Positions 27,036 through 35,590 of a stretch of 64,000 nt of DNA are shown here, one piece after another (position 1 is the first letter of the stretch; the number at the start of each line of letters is the position of its first letter). The position numbers were made by a program, and so were the translations under genes. The notes beneath the pieces are model-generated. The model saw only the letters and a program-made list of their open reading frames with translations, searched no databases and had not been told where the DNA came from. Source of the DNA: an uncultured Tropicimonas sp. (GTDB lineage: Bacteria; Pseudomonadota; Alphaproteobacteria; Rhodobacterales; Rhodobacteraceae). The stretch is from contig CANMIP010000022.1 of assembly GCA_947497945.1 (NCBI GenBank), positions 48,297 through 112,296 on the forward strand, written 5' to 3'.

Positions 27036-27067
27036 AACCGGCCGTCCCGATGGGGGCGGCCGGTTTT
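27036..27067 (+). terminator. Terminator of tkt
   Basis: Perfect 9-bp stem AACCGGCCG (27036-27044) / CGGCCGGTT (27057-27065) followed by TTTTCC. Confidence 0.85.
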
Positions 27068-27325
27068 CCTTTGGGCGTGGCACTTGCCCGCTTGTCGAAC
27101 AGGGGAGATTGGACCCAGGCGCGTGCGGTGTGGCCTCACGCCGAAGGCGCTGTGCCGCCCGCTTGCGGCGGGTTGATCTTTGCAGGAAACGGCGACGGAA
27201 AAATGCGGCTCTCGAGCGTTTCGGTGTCATCCCACGGGCCGGCGCTGGCAGGACGACCGTCGCGCTTGCTTGCAAAGCGCAGCGCCTTGCGCTGCCTGAC
27301 AAGCGGCGGCGGCGGGGAACAGCGC
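27068..27325. other. Intergenic stretch between tkt terminator and the COQ10-like gene
   Basis: No supported gene. Several short GC hairpins (for example CCGCCC-GCTT-GCGGCGG near 27157 and GCAGCG-CCTTG-CGCTGC near 27280). Confidence 0.4.
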
Positions 27326-27769
27326 TTAGCCGTAAAGCACCTTTGCGCGCTTCTCGAAGGCGCCCATGATCTGGCGCTGCGCCTCGGTGAAGAACACCCC
27401 GGCTGTCTTCTGCAGGATTCGGTTCTTGAACTCGAAATCGATATTGTAATCGACCTCGCAGCCCTCCTCGACATCCCGGAACGCCCATTTCGAGATCAGG
27501 AACTTGAACGGGCCGTCGATATATTCCGAGACGATCGTCCGCTCCGTCGCCCGCATCGTCACCTTGGTGCCGAATTTCTCCCGGAACACCTTGAAGGAGA
27601 CCATGATGTCGGCGATTTCAATTACCGCATCGCCTTCCTCATGCCGGCCACGAATCCGCGTGGCCGCGGTCCAGGGCAGGAATTTCGGATAGGACTCGAT
27701 ATCGGCGACAAGATTGTACATCTGTTCCGCCGAATACGGCATGACGCGGTTGTCGGAGAAGGTATGCAT
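27326..27769 (-). CDS. Coenzyme Q-binding protein COQ10/RatA-like START-domain protein
   Basis: 147 residues from ATG 27769 ([20 protein letters not shown]). SRPBCC fold markers: [34 protein letters not shown] and the C-terminal helix [20 protein letters not shown]10 homologues bind ubiquinone and support respiration; the E. coli homologue RatA was reported to affect 70S ribosome association. An ATG 15 codons upstream is possible but less like the family. Divergent from hpt with 82 bases between. Confidence 0.9.
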   Translation of the reverse strand: MHTFSDNRVMPYSAEQMYNLVADIESYPKFLPWTAATRIRGRHEEGDAVIEIADIMVSFKVFREKFGTKVTMRATERTIVSEYIDGPFKFLISKWAFRDVEEGCEVDYNIDFEFKNRILQKTAGVFFTEAQRQIMGAFEKRAKVLYG

Positions 27770-27851
27770 CGTGCGGCGATTGGCCCCCGGGTTCAATTGT
27801 CGGATCGGCGTCACATGTCGTAGAGTTGCCCGGCAGATTCAAGGGAAGCCA

Positions 27852-28412
27852 ATGTCCTCGCGACCGTATGTCATCGATCAGCTGATCTCCGCCAAGTCCA
27901 TCGCCGCCCGTATCGAAGAGCTCGCGCGCGAGATCGAGACCGAGTTTGCCGGCACCGACAAGCTCGTCGTCGTCGGCCTTTTGCGGGGATCTTTCGTCTT
28001 CATCGCCGACCTTGTGCGGGAGCTGGACCTGCCCGTGGAGGTCGATTTCCTGGAGGCTTCCTCCTATGGAAATGCGATGAAATCCAGCCGGGAAGTTCGC
28101 ATTCTCAAGGACTTGCGCGGCGAGATTGAAGGGCGCGACGTGCTCGTGGTCGAGGACATCATCGACACCGGCCACACCATGACCCGGGTCGCGGCCTTTC
28201 TCGGCGCGCGCAGCCCGGCGCGGCTGCGCACCATCTGCCTGCTCGACAAGCCCGCCCGGCGCGAGGTCGAATACAAGGCCACCTGGACCGGTTTCGAGAT
28301 CCCCGACAAATTTGTTGTCGGATACGGTATCGATTTCGCGCAGCGCAACCGCAACCTGCCGTTTATCGGCACGGTCCGTTTCATCGACGAACCCGCCGAG
28401 GGCGAGGTCTGA
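27852..28412 (+). CDS. hpt: Hypoxanthine phosphoribosyltransferase
   Basis: 186 residues from ATG 27852 ([19 protein letters not shown]). The PRPP-binding loop is [26 protein letters not shown] forms the loop I region and [19 protein letters not shown] the base-binding part. It salvages hypoxanthine (and probably guanine) to nucleotides. A longer upstream reading frame overlaps the COQ10-like gene and is not supported. Confidence 0.96.
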   Translation: MSSRPYVIDQLISAKSIAARIEELAREIETEFAGTDKLVVVGLLRGSFVFIADLVRELDLPVEVDFLEASSYGNAMKSSREVRILKDLRGEIEGRDVLVVEDIIDTGHTMTRVAAFLGARSPARLRTICLLDKPARREVEYKATWTGFEIPDKFVVGYGIDFAQRNRNLPFIGTVRFIDEPAEGEV

Positions 28413-28424
28413 CAGGAGGCAGCC

Positions 28425-28616
28425 ATGCTCGGTCCGCATTGGTTCCTGCGTATGAGACGCTGGATCCAGCACCCGCCTTCGCCGCGCCGCGCCGCCTTCG
28501 TGCTGGCCATCGTCGCGGCCTGCCTTGCGCTCTACGGGCTTGAACAGGCGGGGCTCCTGCCCGACTGGATGGAAGCAGAGCGGGTCGGGCGCCGGCCGGG
28601 CCTGCCGCGGCTGTAA
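28425..28616 (+). CDS. Small single-pass membrane protein after hpt
   Basis: 63 residues starting 12 bases after hpt, with AGGAGG upstream. A basic N terminus (FLRMRRWIQHPPSPRRAAF), one helix (VLAIVAACLALYGL) and a polar tail. Unknown function. The strong ribosome site and the spacing support real translation. Confidence 0.75.
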   Translation: MLGPHWFLRMRRWIQHPPSPRRAAFVLAIVAACLALYGLEQAGLLPDWMEAERVGRRPGLPRL

Positions 28617-28740
28617 CCCGGCTGCGTCGATTTCGCTACGGCCCTCACGCTTTGGTGCGCCCCATGCCTTTGCGCATCACGGGCTTTCTGCCTAGTGTAG
28701 CGCGCAAACGAGGCACCGAGTCCGGGAAGGACACTCCGGC

Positions 28741-29628
28741 ATGAAACGACTGCTGAGCATCTTCATTCTCCTGCTGGCAGCACTGGCCGGCGGCGCTTTC
28801 TGGCTGACGCGGCCGCAACCGCTGGCGTCCGAGGCGCTCCCGGCGCTGGCTGGCGATGCCGAGGCCGGCCGGCAGGTTTTCCTCGCCGCTGGCTGCGCCT
28901 CCTGTCACGCCGATCGCGGCGCCGAGGCGCAGGAACGCCCGATCCTCTCCGGCGGCCGCCGCATCGAGAGCCCCTTCGGGATCTTCCTCAGCCCGAATGT
29001 CTCAAGCGATTCCGTGCATGGGATCGGCCAGTACGACCTCGCCGGGCTGACCTCGGTGCTGACGCGCGGCGTGACGCCGGACGGGCGGCATCTCTACCCG
29101 GTCATGCCCTATACGAGCTATGCCCGCATGGAGGTGCAGGATATTGCCGACCTGAAGGCCTATCTCGACCTGCTGCCGGCCTCCGAGAACCCGCGCCAGC
29201 CGCATGATCTCGCCCTGCCCTGGTCGATCCGCAGCGCCATCGGCCTGTGGAAGGCGCGCTATTTCGACAGCTCCTTTGTCGGCGCGGCCCCGAGTCGCCA
29301 GATCGAGCGCGGGCGCTACCTTGTCGAGGCGCTTGGTCATTGCGCCGAATGCCACACGCCGCGCGACGCCTATGGCGGGCTCGACCGCGACCGCTGGATG
29401 GCCGGCGCGCCCGTCGGCGTGGGCAAGGTCACCGCGCCCAACATCACGCCCGCCGGGCTGGACTGGGACCGGGCACAGATCGTCTGGTATCTCGAAAGCG
29501 GGCATTCGCCGCGCAACGAGACCGCCAGCCACGAGATGGAATCTGTCGTTGCCGGGATGGGGCAATTGCCGCGCGAGGATCTCGAAGCCATCGCCGCCTA
29601 TCTCAAGGGGCTGGCGCCCCTCCCCTGA
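28741..29628 (+). CDS. Diheme c-type cytochrome
   Basis: 295 residues. N-terminal signal/anchor helix, then two cytochrome c domains with CASCH (about 52-56) and CAECH (about 205-209). The VSSDSVHGIGQYDLAGLTSVL and PVMPYTSYARM segments match the large diheme class found beside alcohol or aldehyde dehydrogenases. Here no dehydrogenase gene is adjacent, so the electron donor is unknown. It depends on the Ccm system also in this window. Confidence 0.93.
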   Translation: MKRLLSIFILLLAALAGGAFWLTRPQPLASEALPALAGDAEAGRQVFLAAGCASCHADRGAEAQERPILSGGRRIESPFGIFLSPNVSSDSVHGIGQYDLAGLTSVLTRGVTPDGRHLYPVMPYTSYARMEVQDIADLKAYLDLLPASENPRQPHDLALPWSIRSAIGLWKARYFDSSFVGAAPSRQIERGRYLVEALGHCAECHTPRDAYGGLDRDRWMAGAPVGVGKVTAPNITPAGLDWDRAQIVWYLESGHSPRNETASHEMESVVAGMGQLPREDLEAIAAYLKGLAPLP

Positions 29629-29637
29629 CCCTGTCTG

Positions 29638-30207
29638 CTAGCCCAGGCCGCTGACCGACCGCCCCGCCCGGACGACGCGCGCGCGCATGATCATGTTCGA
29701 ATAGCCGATCGACGGCGCACCATATTGCCCGCCCGCAAGGATGCAGAAGGCGACGATATTGGTGTAGCGCCCGGCGGCCGGGTTCGGATCGATCAACGCG
29801 GTGGTGGATTGCAGCCACACGACGACGCTGACCGAGGAGCCGGCCCCGGCCGACTGGGCGGCGGTCGCGACGAGCACCACGCCATCCAGCATCGACGAGA
29901 TAAAGGGACGCTTGGTCCCCATCATGGCGAAGACCGTGCCAATCCCCGAAGAGGGAAGATGTTCCGGCGCGAAGTCGATCGTGACCGGGAACGGGCTGAG
30001 CCCGACCGATGCGCCGACGCCGAGGCAACTTATCGTGAAGCGCTCCTTCGTGCTGTCATGTTGCATCGGGATATTGAGCAGGCCGACATTGACGCCGGCC
30101 TTTCCGAGACCGACGCAGATCGAGGCGCCCGTGCTGCTAAGGGCCCGAAAGCCGGTCCAGAACGGTTTGGTGAGATTGCGGGTCGTGAGTTTCAATGCGG
30201 CTGCCAT
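29638..30207 (-). CDS. Hypothetical protein, 189 residues
   Basis: I do not recognise the family. The chain is rich in G, A, S, V and contains hydrophobic stretches (GASICVGLGKAGVNVGLLN and the region around GVVLVATAAQSAGAG) but none is a clean membrane helix; a beta-rich fold is possible. No signal peptide. GGAGGG precedes the ATG at 30207, which supports translation. It is convergent with the diheme cytochrome gene, ten bases apart, and lies 74 bases downstream of lipA in the same direction. Confidence 0.6.
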   Translation of the reverse strand: MAAALKLTTRNLTKPFWTGFRALSSTGASICVGLGKAGVNVGLLNIPMQHDSTKERFTISCLGVGASVGLSPFPVTIDFAPEHLPSSGIGTVFAMMGTKRPFISSMLDGVVLVATAAQSAGAGSSVSVVVWLQSTTALIDPNPAAGRYTNIVAFCILAGGQYGAPSIGYSNMIMRARVVRAGRSVSGLG

Positions 30208-30281
30208 GACACCCTCCGGAGCGAGCCTACGCTCCGGGCGATAGCATTGACGCTAGGGAAAGCGCCATGATGCAGGTCAAG

Positions 30282-31232
30282 TCACTGCCTGGCGAGCTTC
30301 GCTTCCCGCGCGCTGCGAAGCCGGACGAAGTCCTCGCCAGCATGGAAACTGGAGCGTGTGAGCGGGGTGGCCGAGACCGTCAGGAAGCCCTTGCCATAGG
30401 CGGCCTTCTCGTAGGACTTGAACTCGTCGGGCTCGACGAACCGCTTCACGGCGTGGTGCTTGGGCGTCGGCTGGAGATACTGGCCGATGGTCAGGAAATC
30501 GATATCGGCGGTGCGCATGTCGTCCATGACCTGCAATACGCCTTGCCGGTCTTCTCCCAGCCCGACCATGATTCCCGACTTGGTGAACATCGACGGGTCC
30601 AGTTCCTTGACCCTTTGCAGCAGCCGCAGCGAGTGGAAATAGCGCGCGCCGGGGCGGACGCTCGGATAGAGCCCCGGCACAGTCTCCAGATTGTGGTTGA
30701 AGACATCCGGGCGCGCTTCCACAACGGTTTCAAGGACTTCCGGGTCACATTTGAGAAAATCCGGCGTCAGGATCTCGATCGTGCTCTCGGGCGAACGGTG
30801 GCGGATGGCGCGGATCGTCTGGGCGAAATGCTCGGCGCCGCCATCTTCGAGGTCGTCCCGGTCCACGGAGGTGATCACGACATGCTTGAGCCCCAGCTTC
30901 TGCACCGCGTGGGCGACGCGACCCGGCTCGAAAGCATCCAGTGCGTCCGGCCGCCCGGTGGCGACATTGCAGAAGGTGCAACCGCGGGTACAGATCTCGC
31001 CCATGATCATCATCGTGGCATGGCCGCGCGTCCAGCACTCGCCGACATTCGGACAGCCTGCCTCTTCGCAGACGGTCGGCAGCCCGTGCTCCCGCATGAT
31101 CTTGTGGGTCTTGTTATAGCCTTCGCCGCCAGGCGCGCGCACCCGGATCCAGGACGGTTTCTTGGGCTGGGCGTTGTCCGGGCGATGGGCCTTCTCGGGG
31201 TGGCGTTCGCCGGGGATCTTCAGATCGCGCAT
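30282..31232 (-). CDS. lipA: Lipoyl synthase
   Basis: 316 residues from ATG 31232 ([14 protein letters not shown]), with GAGGA eight bases upstream; an ATG two codons earlier is too close to that site. The auxiliary cluster cysteines are in [12 protein letters not shown], the radical-SAM cysteines in [10 protein letters not shown], and the C-terminal serine that binds the auxiliary cluster is in TRSSFHAGE. It inserts two sulfur atoms into octanoyl groups on the dehydrogenase E2 subunits. lipB is not adjacent. Confidence 0.98.
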   Translation of the reverse strand: MRDLKIPGERHPEKAHRPDNAQPKKPSWIRVRAPGGEGYNKTHKIMREHGLPTVCEEAGCPNVGECWTRGHATMMIMGEICTRGCTFCNVATGRPDALDAFEPGRVAHAVQKLGLKHVVITSVDRDDLEDGGAEHFAQTIRAIRHRSPESTIEILTPDFLKCDPEVLETVVEARPDVFNHNLETVPGLYPSVRPGARYFHSLRLLQRVKELDPSMFTKSGIMVGLGEDRQGVLQVMDDMRTADIDFLTIGQYLQPTPKHHAVKRFVEPDEFKSYEKAAYGKGFLTVSATPLTRSSFHAGEDFVRLRSAREAKLARQ

Positions 31233-31577
31233 GTTCATTCCTCGCTCTGCCCGGCCCGGATCGACCGCAGCATTATGCAGTAACATCAAATTTCGCCACC
31301 ACGCGCAACGCAAGGCGGCGATTTCGACGCTGTCCTGCCCCGCCTTTTTCGCAGCTGCAGAAAAGCTGACCTTCGAGACCGCGTTTCCCCACCGGCCCTT
31401 CGAGGCTCCGACCAACTGCGCAGTCTCCATATATTGGTGGCAAATTGCCATGCAAGCCGTCACCACGCCTCGGCTGCCCGAAACGCACGCCCCGCCTCGC
31501 CGGAAACGCACATCGCTCCGCAGGCAAGCGCCTTCGAAACGGCCCGGGAATGGCCGAAACCTCTCCGGCGCCACCGC
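31233..31577. promoter_or_regulatory. lipA upstream region with a sigma-70-like promoter candidate
   Basis: 345 bases without a supported gene. On the minus strand TTGCAT (31455-31450), a 16-base spacer and TATATG (31433-31428) make a plausible promoter about 196 bases upstream of lipA. Confidence 0.35.
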
Positions 31578-32210
31578 CTAGCCGGTCGGATCCTCGCGGC
31601 AGGCCAGTGTCTCCTCGGTGGCGGTACTGAGCGTCGCGCCGTCCCCCTTGAGCCAGAAGACAATCGTGCCCTCCCCCCAATCCGCCGACTCGTAGCGCGA
31701 CCCCGAGGCCGATGGCACGCGCGGCAGGACAACCGCCCTGTCGCGCCAGCGCAGGACGACCGACGGATCGGGCGTGTTCAGGAAACCCGCGCTGACCAGC
31801 GCGCCCACCCCCTCGCACGCATAGGCAAAGGGGCCGCTCGACGCCCCCTCGCCGCTGCGGGCATCGGCAAATTCACGTCGGATCTCGTCGATTCTGAAGG
31901 CATATTCATTGGCCACGCAGGGCGCCAGCCCGAGATCGGACTTCCAGCATTCGTCGCGCCCCTTGATCCAGCCGCGCTGGGTCTCCTTGAGCCATTGCCG
32001 CCGCTCCGCATCCGCCGCGCCGTCCTGCGCGAGCCCGTAGACCCGCGCCAATTCGCGATCCAGGGCGGCAAGTGCGGGTGAGGAACAGACGGTCATTTCC
32101 GCCTCGCTCGCGACCTTGCCGCAATCGAAACTCGGCGCGTCAGCACCACCCGCCGTCGCGCTGGCAAAACAGGCAATCACGCCAAGCACCGCCGAAACCT
32201 TGTACCGCAT
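31578..32210 (-). CDS. Secreted LprI/MliC-like protein
   Basis: 210 residues. Signal peptide with a cleavage region near ASATAGGADA. Residues about 30-115 form an LprI (DUF1311)-type domain: FDCGKVASEAEMTVCSS, LAALDRELARVY and QRGWIKGRDEC. The last third (PFAYACEGVG to EETLACRED) looks like a membrane-bound lysozyme inhibitor (MliC) beta-barrel with two cysteines. Such fusions are known and may protect cells from lysozyme. Start at 32210 has GAGGGGCGGG upstream. Confidence 0.85.
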   Translation of the reverse strand: MRYKVSAVLGVIACFASATAGGADAPSFDCGKVASEAEMTVCSSPALAALDRELARVYGLAQDGAADAERRQWLKETQRGWIKGRDECWKSDLGLAPCVANEYAFRIDEIRREFADARSGEGASSGPFAYACEGVGALVSAGFLNTPDPSVVLRWRDRAVVLPRVPSASGSRYESADWGEGTIVFWLKGDGATLSTATEETLACREDPTG

Positions 32211-32358
32211 TCCCGCCCCTCCGGATTCTGGCCGACCCCGGTTGCGGCTCCCGAGCCCGCATTCGCATCGCGCCGCCCCCGGTCCTACCGTTGCGCAAGC
32301 CCCCGGCGAACTCAACCCTGGGTTTTCCTGCCGTCCTTGCCCCCGGCCCCGCAAACGC

Positions 32359-32386
32359 AAAAAAGGGCGCCCCGGAGGGGACGCCC
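32359..32386 (-). terminator. Terminator of the DUF6456 gene
   Basis: Minus-strand GGGCGTCCCC...GGGGCGCCC stem (32365-32373 with 32377-32386, one bulge) followed by TTTTTTG. It lies 34 bases after the stop at 32420. Confidence 0.88.
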
Positions 32387-32419
32387 AACTGCCCGTTTCT
32401 GCCTTGATCCCGAGGGGCC

Positions 32420-33565
32420 TCAGCCGATCATGCCACGCCCCGGCCCGTAAACTTCTTCATAGTGACGCGAGAGACGCTGCAGCGCGATGCGCAGCACGAT
32501 CTTTCCCGACCGGGCCGACCAGCCGAGACGCTTTTCCGTTGCTTCCAGGCCCTCAAGGTAGCAGCAACAGCGCAGCACCATGTCGCCCAGACCCGGCCCC
32601 AGTTCTTCCAGGGCCTTGGCCACCCGGTCGCGCGCCCCTTCCGGCCCGGAGACCGGATCGCTGGATCCGAACCCGCCGCGTGCACCACCGGTCAGGAAGC
32701 GGTCCCAGTTCTGGGCCACGCGCGGCCCCATCTGGGCCAGTTCGAAATCCTCGCGCAGACGCTCAGCGGCGACGACCATTTCAGGCTCGAGAAAAGGCGT
32801 TCCGTCCTTCTCGCGGCGACGCGCAAGAGCAACAACCGGGCTCTCCGCCATGTTGTAGCGCACCCGGCGTGGCTTGGAGGGCTCCGCGTCGTCCAGCACG
32901 ACCTTGTGGCCCCATTCGCGATGCTGGTCGCCAAAGGGCATCGGCGCCTCGGCAAAACCGCTCGCCTCACTGCGATCGTCGCTCAGCATCCGCTTCAGGG
33001 CGCTGCGGCCGGCCGAGGTGATTGCGTAACTGGCCACCCTGCCGGCAGATTTGCACGAGATCCACTCTTTGAGCGCAAAGGCATGGGCGACGTTGCGGTC
33101 GACCACGGCGGTTCTGTTCGTGCTGCCATCCGGCATTTCGCGAAGGACGGCGGCTTTTTCCATATCGGTGGCGACGGCGAGCACGGCCCCGCTTTCGGCC
33201 AGCCGACGCAGCACGCGGCGGGCCTCGCGGTTCACGGTCGCCTCGTCACAGATCTTGCGGCTGGGCATATCTACCGGAGAGAAATGAGCGGTCATCGGGG
33301 CGGTCTCCTCAGGTCCTTGATTGCAGTCATAGGTCCTGAAATGAGCCTGGCCCAGATGCGCCAGCGCCTCGTCCACCAACGGGTCGTCCCGCCGCTGTTC
33401 GAAGCGCCGAATGCGGCGGAGGATCGTCGAGGCATGACAGCCTTCGGCACGGGCGACCTCGCGGATCGACTGCCCCTGCTCGGTATGCCGAAGGTAGTGC
33501 ATCGCGGCCTGCGGGACCCATCCGGGCATCTCGCCCGTCCGTTCATTTTTCTTGTATCCCGACAT
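32420..33565 (-). CDS. DUF6456-type helix-turn-helix protein
   Basis: 381 residues from ATG 33565 (MSGYKKNERTGEMPGWVPQ), with AAGGGGG six bases upstream. N-terminal helix-turn-helix (GQSIREVARAEGCHASTILRRIRRFEQRR) at about 28-57, here read as two pieces GQSIREVARAEGCHAS and TILRRIRRFEQRR. A middle winged-helix-like part (ISCKSAGRVASYAITSAGR) follows, then the conserved C-terminal domain with SPVVALARR, AAERLREDFE and WSARSGKIVLRIALQRL. DUF6456 is a Rhodobacterales-enriched family that I know only as a putative DNA-binding regulator. An inverted repeat in the divergent promoter may be its operator. Confidence 0.8.
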   Translation of the reverse strand: MSGYKKNERTGEMPGWVPQAAMHYLRHTEQGQSIREVARAEGCHASTILRRIRRFEQRRDDPLVDEALAHLGQAHFRTYDCNQGPEETAPMTAHFSPVDMPSRKICDEATVNREARRVLRRLAESGAVLAVATDMEKAAVLREMPDGSTNRTAVVDRNVAHAFALKEWISCKSAGRVASYAITSAGRSALKRMLSDDRSEASGFAEAPMPFGDQHREWGHKVVLDDAEPSKPRRVRYNMAESPVVALARRREKDGTPFLEPEMVVAAERLREDFELAQMGPRVAQNWDRFLTGGARGGFGSSDPVSGPEGARDRVAKALEELGPGLGDMVLRCCCYLEGLEATEKRLGWSARSGKIVLRIALQRLSRHYEEVYGPGRGMIG

Positions 33566-33663
33566 AAAGCCCCCTTGACGTCCCTGTTCCTTTTCTTGGC
33601 TGGGCATCCAACATCTAGTGCCGGATTGGTTACTCACAGGTTAATATCAGAACCTCCACTCAA

Positions 33664-33688
33664 AATTGTTTAAAAATCGCAAACAATT
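33664..33688. promoter_or_regulatory. Perfect inverted repeat AATTGTTT-N9-AAACAATT between divergent genes
   Basis: Eight-base arms 33664-33671 and 33681-33688 with a nine-base spacer, in an AT-rich island between the DUF6456 gene (minus, start 33565) and the DUF6477 gene (plus, start 33775). Spacing of about 17 bases between arm centres suits a dimeric DNA-binding protein. Confidence 0.6.
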
Positions 33689-33774
33689 CTAACGAACCCG
33701 TGCGGTCTTATCCACAGAATCGCAACACGCGCCCAAGTTGTGCCACGGTTTGGCCACATTCACGGAGACCTGAC

Positions 33775-34071
33775 ATGACCGATTTTTCTCAAGCCCTCGC
33801 CAACCTGCGCCGTCCAGGCCTGCTGATCCGGGCCGCGCGTCACGGGCAGCATGGATATGACCGCAAACGCGACCTCAAGCGCATCACACGGGGCGATGAC
33901 ATTCCCGCTCCCGAACGCGCCGTCAAGCGGTTGATGGACCTGGAGGCGGAACTTGAATACAGCCGCCGCTCCCATGACGCCGCCTATTCGCCGGCACGTC
34001 ATGTGGAAACCCTCATCGCGCTCATGGCGGAGGCCAGGGCGCTCTTCACGCGCGGCCCGGTGGCCGTCTGA
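33775..34071 (+). CDS. DUF6477-type small protein
   Basis: 98 residues from ATG 33775: MTDFSQALANLRRPGLLIRA, YDRKRDLKRI, then an acidic helix (RLMDLEAELEYSRRSHDA) and ARHVETLIALMAEARAL. No signal or membrane part. The family is small, conserved in Rhodobacterales and uncharacterised. It is divergent from the DUF6456 gene; conserved divergence of the two would suggest joint regulation. Confidence 0.8.
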   Translation: MTDFSQALANLRRPGLLIRAARHGQHGYDRKRDLKRITRGDDIPAPERAVKRLMDLEAELEYSRRSHDAAYSPARHVETLIALMAEARALFTRGPVAV

Positions 34072-34510
34072 CGCAAGCGCCGCGACCTGCCAGTCGCGGC
34101 TCATTTCCTCGTGCATCCCTCGACTTGCGCGGCCTCCACCTGGAGCGCCGCGTCTTTTTGCTGCCGTCCACGAAAGGATCCGCCGGCGAGGCATCCGGGC
34201 GACACGCGCACTGCAAAGGAATGCTCCCTCGCCATCGGAAACGCGCGGTCGGCGCAGTCCGTTTCGGGCGAATCATGATTCGTCTTTCCCCCGATTCGCG
34301 CCGAAACCGGCGTGACGGTTGCGCTAACCCACTGACAAGTTTCCGTTAACCTTTCGTTTACGAAAGTGAAACAATCCTGTTCCAACAATAGCTTGTTTCA
34401 AGAGGGGTCTCGCGGAAGCAAGATTATTCCGCAGTGCAGCATAATTCGGATAAGCTGTCCCGAACTGGCGACAACCCGACCGGACGAAGTAAATAACAAG
34501 GAGGAGCGTG
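34072..34510. promoter_or_regulatory. 439-base intergenic region with CtrA-like site
   Basis: No supported gene. At 34346-34361 TTAA-N7-TTTAC is one mismatch from the CtrA consensus TTAA-N7-TTAAC. GTTTACGAAAGTGAAAC follows. AAGGAGGAG just before 34511 is a strong ribosome site for the next gene. Confidence 0.4.
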
Positions 34511-34750
34511 ATGACCTGGGGGGATCTTTTGCGGGACTGGCATGACCAACTCGAAACCCTGTCGGACCTGTTTCCACATGCCGATCCGTCGGCCCTGGCG
34601 CGTTTTCGCGGCAATCGTGGGTTGCTGGCGCAATACATCGCCGACACCCATGACCTGACGCTCGAAGAAGGCGCGGAAGCGGTCGAGATGCGGCTCCTGC
34701 CAAGCGCCCGCGGCCTTGCACTGCAAGCACAGCTGGTCGCAGCGGAATAG
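34511..34750 (+). CDS. Small acidic conserved-type protein, function unknown
   Basis: 79 residues from ATG 34511 (MTWGDLLRDWHDQLETLSDL), preceded by AAGGAGGAGCGTG. Predicted all-alpha and acidic; contains FRGNRGLLAQYIADTHDLTL and EEGAEAVEMRLLPSARG. The strong ribosome site and normal codon use support a real gene. No named family is recognised. Confidence 0.75.
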   Translation: MTWGDLLRDWHDQLETLSDLFPHADPSALARFRGNRGLLAQYIADTHDLTLEEGAEAVEMRLLPSARGLALQAQLVAAE

Positions 34751-34772
34751 GCCCTCCGGACCGGAGTGACGG

Positions 34773-35411
34773 TCAGGCCAGCGAGGTCACCCAGAGGATC
34801 GTTGCATCCTCCTGGCTGACCGAGACAACGTTATGGCCCATCGTGGCATCGTAATAGGCGCTGTCACCACGGCGCATCTCCATCGGCGCATAGAACTCGG
34901 TGTACAGCCGGACAACACCTGTCAGCACCAGCAGGAATTCCTCGCCATCATGGCGCACCCAACCGTCGAACTCCTCCATGGAGCGGGCACGGATGCGGGC
35001 GCGGTAAGGAAGCATCTTCTTGCTGGTCAGCCGCTCGGCGAGAAGCTCGTGCTCATAGGTCGTGGTCGCATGCGCAGCCCCCTCACCAGCGACGGTCACG
35101 ACCATCCGCCCATTCGCCTCGACCTGAACTGGAGGCGTGAAGAGCTGCGGCACCGAAATGCTAAGCCCTTCGGCAAGTTTCTTGAGCGCCTCATAGGTCG
35201 GCGACATCTGCCCATTTTCGATCTTCGACAATGTCGAGCGGGCAAGACCCGCCTGCCCCGCCGCCTGCTCCAACGTCCAGCCGCGCGCCTTGCGCAACTC
35301 GCGCACGCGCTCGCCAAGGTCCAGCGGCTCGCCCTCCACTGTCTCGCCGCTCTCGCGTGCGATGCGGATCAGCGATTTCGGGTCGGATTGCAGGTTTTCA
35401 AGATCGGACAT
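34773..35411 (-). CDS. XRE-type regulator with cupin domain
   Basis: 212 residues. Helix-turn-helix at about 31-85 (VRELRKARGWTLEQAAGQAG, RSTLSKIENGQMSPT) and a C-terminal cupin (WVRHDGEEFLLVLTG, MRRGDSAYYDATMGHNV). This HTH_3 plus Cupin_2 layout is common to regulators of small-molecule catabolism such as PuuR; the ligand is unknown. Its promoter adjoins that of the acyl-CoA ligase-like gene, so it may control that gene. Confidence 0.92.
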   Translation of the reverse strand: MSDLENLQSDPKSLIRIARESGETVEGEPLDLGERVRELRKARGWTLEQAAGQAGLARSTLSKIENGQMSPTYEALKKLAEGLSISVPQLFTPPVQVEANGRMVVTVAGEGAAHATTTYEHELLAERLTSKKMLPYRARIRARSMEEFDGWVRHDGEEFLLVLTGVVRLYTEFYAPMEMRRGDSAYYDATMGHNVVSVSQEDATILWVTSLA

Positions 35412-35590
35412 GCTGCGTTTCTAGGCATCCCGCGTTCGCGGTGCAATGGCGGAGCCCGGCCGCTATCGGGCAGAAGACCGAACCCGGGCGCGGCGTCCTG
35501 ACGCCCCGGGCGACTCGCGCGCGACAGGCCTGACAGGACAAGGCGCACGCGGGGCTTGCCCGGAACGGCGGGCTTTCGTAGGGCTCAGCC

